Under the pieces are notes generated by a model that saw only the letters and a program-made list of their open reading frames with translations, had not been told where the DNA came from and made no database searches. Made by a program: the position numbers and the translations under genes. Positions 62,422-64,000 of a stretch of DNA of 64,000 nucleotides are shown here, in pieces. The stretch covers positions 65,044,282-65,108,281 of the forward strand of contig NC_087066.1 of assembly GCF_963678635.1 (NCBI RefSeq), in the 5' to 3' direction. How positions within the stretch are numbered: position 1 is the first letter of the stretch; the number at the start of each line of letters is the position of its first letter. This stretch comes from Symsagittifera roscoffensis (lineage: Eukaryota > Xenacoelomorpha > Acoela > Convolutidae).

Positions 62422-64000
62422 TTAGTCGTCGGGGAAAAAACCGTGGGGGAAGATGTCGTGGATTATGTCGGAATTTGTTAGTAACTTTGCTAGTATGCGA
62501 ATGATGTTTTTAGTTTGAAGCAGTGGCCAAAGCAATTGAAGTGCTTTAATGGTTTTTAGTTCTTCGGTGCCAACTGCAAAATCATAAGGTGTGTTTTGGA
62601 TGAGATTATATAATTTGTGGTTGTATTTAGTGTTGTGGATGAATTCTAATATTGGGATTTCTATAGGTTGAACAAATTCATGTGGGCTAAGGAAGGGTCT
62701 GGATTCTTCTGCCTTGAAGGTCTTTGTGATGGGACAAAAAATATACATTTGGGTCATGGGATCATAATTGCGAAGAATACCGTGAAGGTTAGTATCTCTG
62801 ATGCAATATGTGAAGTTAAGAAAAAATGGTGATGTGTATTTAGAGTTAATAAATTGAAAACGATGGTGTGGTTGTCTTGATGGAGTGTGTAGGTCAAAGT
62901 GATTTTGTATAAAGCGGTAATATGTATATGTGTGGGTTTGTTTAGTGCGTAACATAATGTCGTGTGAGCAGTGCAAATCTCGTTCATGTGGTGCAAGGAA
63001 ATGAAAGGTTAGTGAAAATAATTGAAATCTTTCTTTAAAACTTTCGTAAGCTTGTGTGTCGGTTAGTGCTTCAGAAATGATGTGGTCGAATTTGCGCTCA
63101 AATATATTGAGTGTAAAAACATATGGTGTTTTGATGAAAAATTTTTCTGTGATTTGTGGGTTAGCGAAGCGATCATCATCTAAAAATTGGTCTTGGTTAG
63201 TTCGGATGATGTTATGATCGTAATATTCTAGCGTATATTCGTTAGCTCGGGGTGCAGTGTATGTTTTTAGTGATTTTTTATATCCGATGTAAGTAAATTG
63301 TCTATGTGTTAGTGGTGTAGTGAGTCGATATAGCATATCTTGATTTCAATCTATATCGATGTGAGTATTAGATAAAGGTAGGCAAAGGGGGTTAGTAAAA
63401 TGATAATATGATGTCCAATGAAGTGTAGGCATTAAAACTTGTTCATCTACAAAGCTACGTGTATCGTTAGTATCTGTAGGGGTGTTCAAAGTATACTGTG
63501 GAAATGAAGGTAAGGTGATTGCTAAAAATTCTTTCGTGTTAGTGTGATTTGGATGATTAATATATTCACGGGCTGTTCCTGTTTTTGTTGGAAATGGATG
63601 GTTTGGGAATTTTCTTTTGAAAGTGCGGTAAGCTCTATTAGTGCTAATTGATGATTCGGTGGATGTGGATGATGGTGCTAGTGATGCGGTATAAGCTGAA
63701 GATTGTGTAGGGGTAGGTGGATTTGATGATCCTATGGTTGATGAAATCTGGTTTATAGTTGAGGTGTCAAGGTGGAAGGGTTGTTGTTGTAAGGTGATAA
63801 AATTATCTAGTTCTTGGGAGATTTGGGGGGTGTCTGGAGAATTGGATGACCGATCTGAATGAAGTGAAGAGTAGGTTGGGGTAACTTGTGAAGCATAGGA
63901 GGGTGTAGAAATGGATGGGAGTGGGTTATATGGTGGGATTGGTTGAAAAGGGGGTTTCGAAAAAACTGAGGGATTGGTTTGAAAATTATTGGATGGAGAT
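62422..64000 (-). CDS. Unidentified protein, 3' part, with one in-frame TGA
   Basis: The frame is open from the window edge to a TAA at 62424-62422: 220 sense codons, a TGA at 63348-63346, then 308 including stop; the 304-residue part starting at the ATG 63336 is uninterrupted. The upstream half begins with a Ser/Pro/Thr/Gln-rich stretch of about 130 residues, then becomes globular (RAYRTFKRKFPNHPF, EFLAITLPSFP, LMPTLHWTSYYHF). The same style continues past the TGA (RLTTPLTHRQFTYIGYKKSL) to QLLWPLLQTKN near the end. Rich in His, Thr, Phe and Tyr, with no transmembrane run. No RT, integrase, DDE or capsid motif I can name. Because TGG is also used, TGA is not simply tryptophan in this genome. 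The TGA may be a disabling mutation, a readthrough codon or a sequence error. The protein could belong to a mobile or viral-derived unit or to the host. Confidence 0.6.

Noticed and set aside
62422-64000. Reverse transcriptase hint from LDDD near the middle of the minus-strand ORF
   Set aside because: The FLDDDRF context lacks the YxDD strand-turn environment and no other RT blocks are present.

Overview
This is eukaryotic, invertebrate-type genomic DNA: AT-rich, gene-sparse and intron-rich, with many short non-autonomous transposons and no bacterial gene layout. One gene dominates. From position 1442 to 37274 on the + strand I can assemble 17 exons of an Eph-family receptor tyrosine kinase. 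All junctions are in phase, and the spliced length of 3342 nt divides by three, giving 1113 residues plus a stop. The order is signal peptide, ephrin-binding domain, cysteine-rich region, two fibronectin III domains, one membrane segment, juxtamembrane segment, kinase-like domain, SAM domain and a hydrophobic C-terminus. Ephs are restricted to animals, so this is a metazoan. The repeat content fits an invertebrate, but I cannot name the species or phylum.

The main biological result is that the kinase domain is predicted to be catalytically dead. HRD reads HKV, DFG reads GFE, the glycine loop is eroded, the two conserved juxtamembrane tyrosines are F and C, and there is no tyrosine between GFE and APE. 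The fold-defining residues (VIVK lysine, alpha-C glutamate, catalytic-loop Asn, APE, alpha-F Asp, alpha-I Arg) remain. The ligand-binding cysteines and SAM domain are intact. This looks like a maintained, kinase-independent Eph receptor, in the sense of vertebrate EphB6 and EphA10, and not a decayed gene.

Region by region: 1-1441 is upstream sequence with a TATA/Inr-like core promoter just before exon 1. 1442-37274 is the Eph gene, whose introns (0.17-8.8 kb) carry minisatellites, MITEs and a recurrent poly(G)/poly(C) repeat. 37275-51936 has no recognisable gene and is packed with fold-back elements, an inverted segmental copy of an intron-16 block, and an array built on GCGGAATCCGC. 51937-55082 holds four in-phase exons of a second + strand gene that I do not recognise; it has a polyQ stretch and continues beyond the seen exons on both sides. 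55083-60309 is a MITE cluster containing a 2.17-kb tandem duplication. 60310-62290 has no supported gene. 62291-64000 is the 3' part of a minus-strand gene of unknown family, open to the window edge for 526 codons except one in-frame TGA, with a probable intron immediately after its stop codon.
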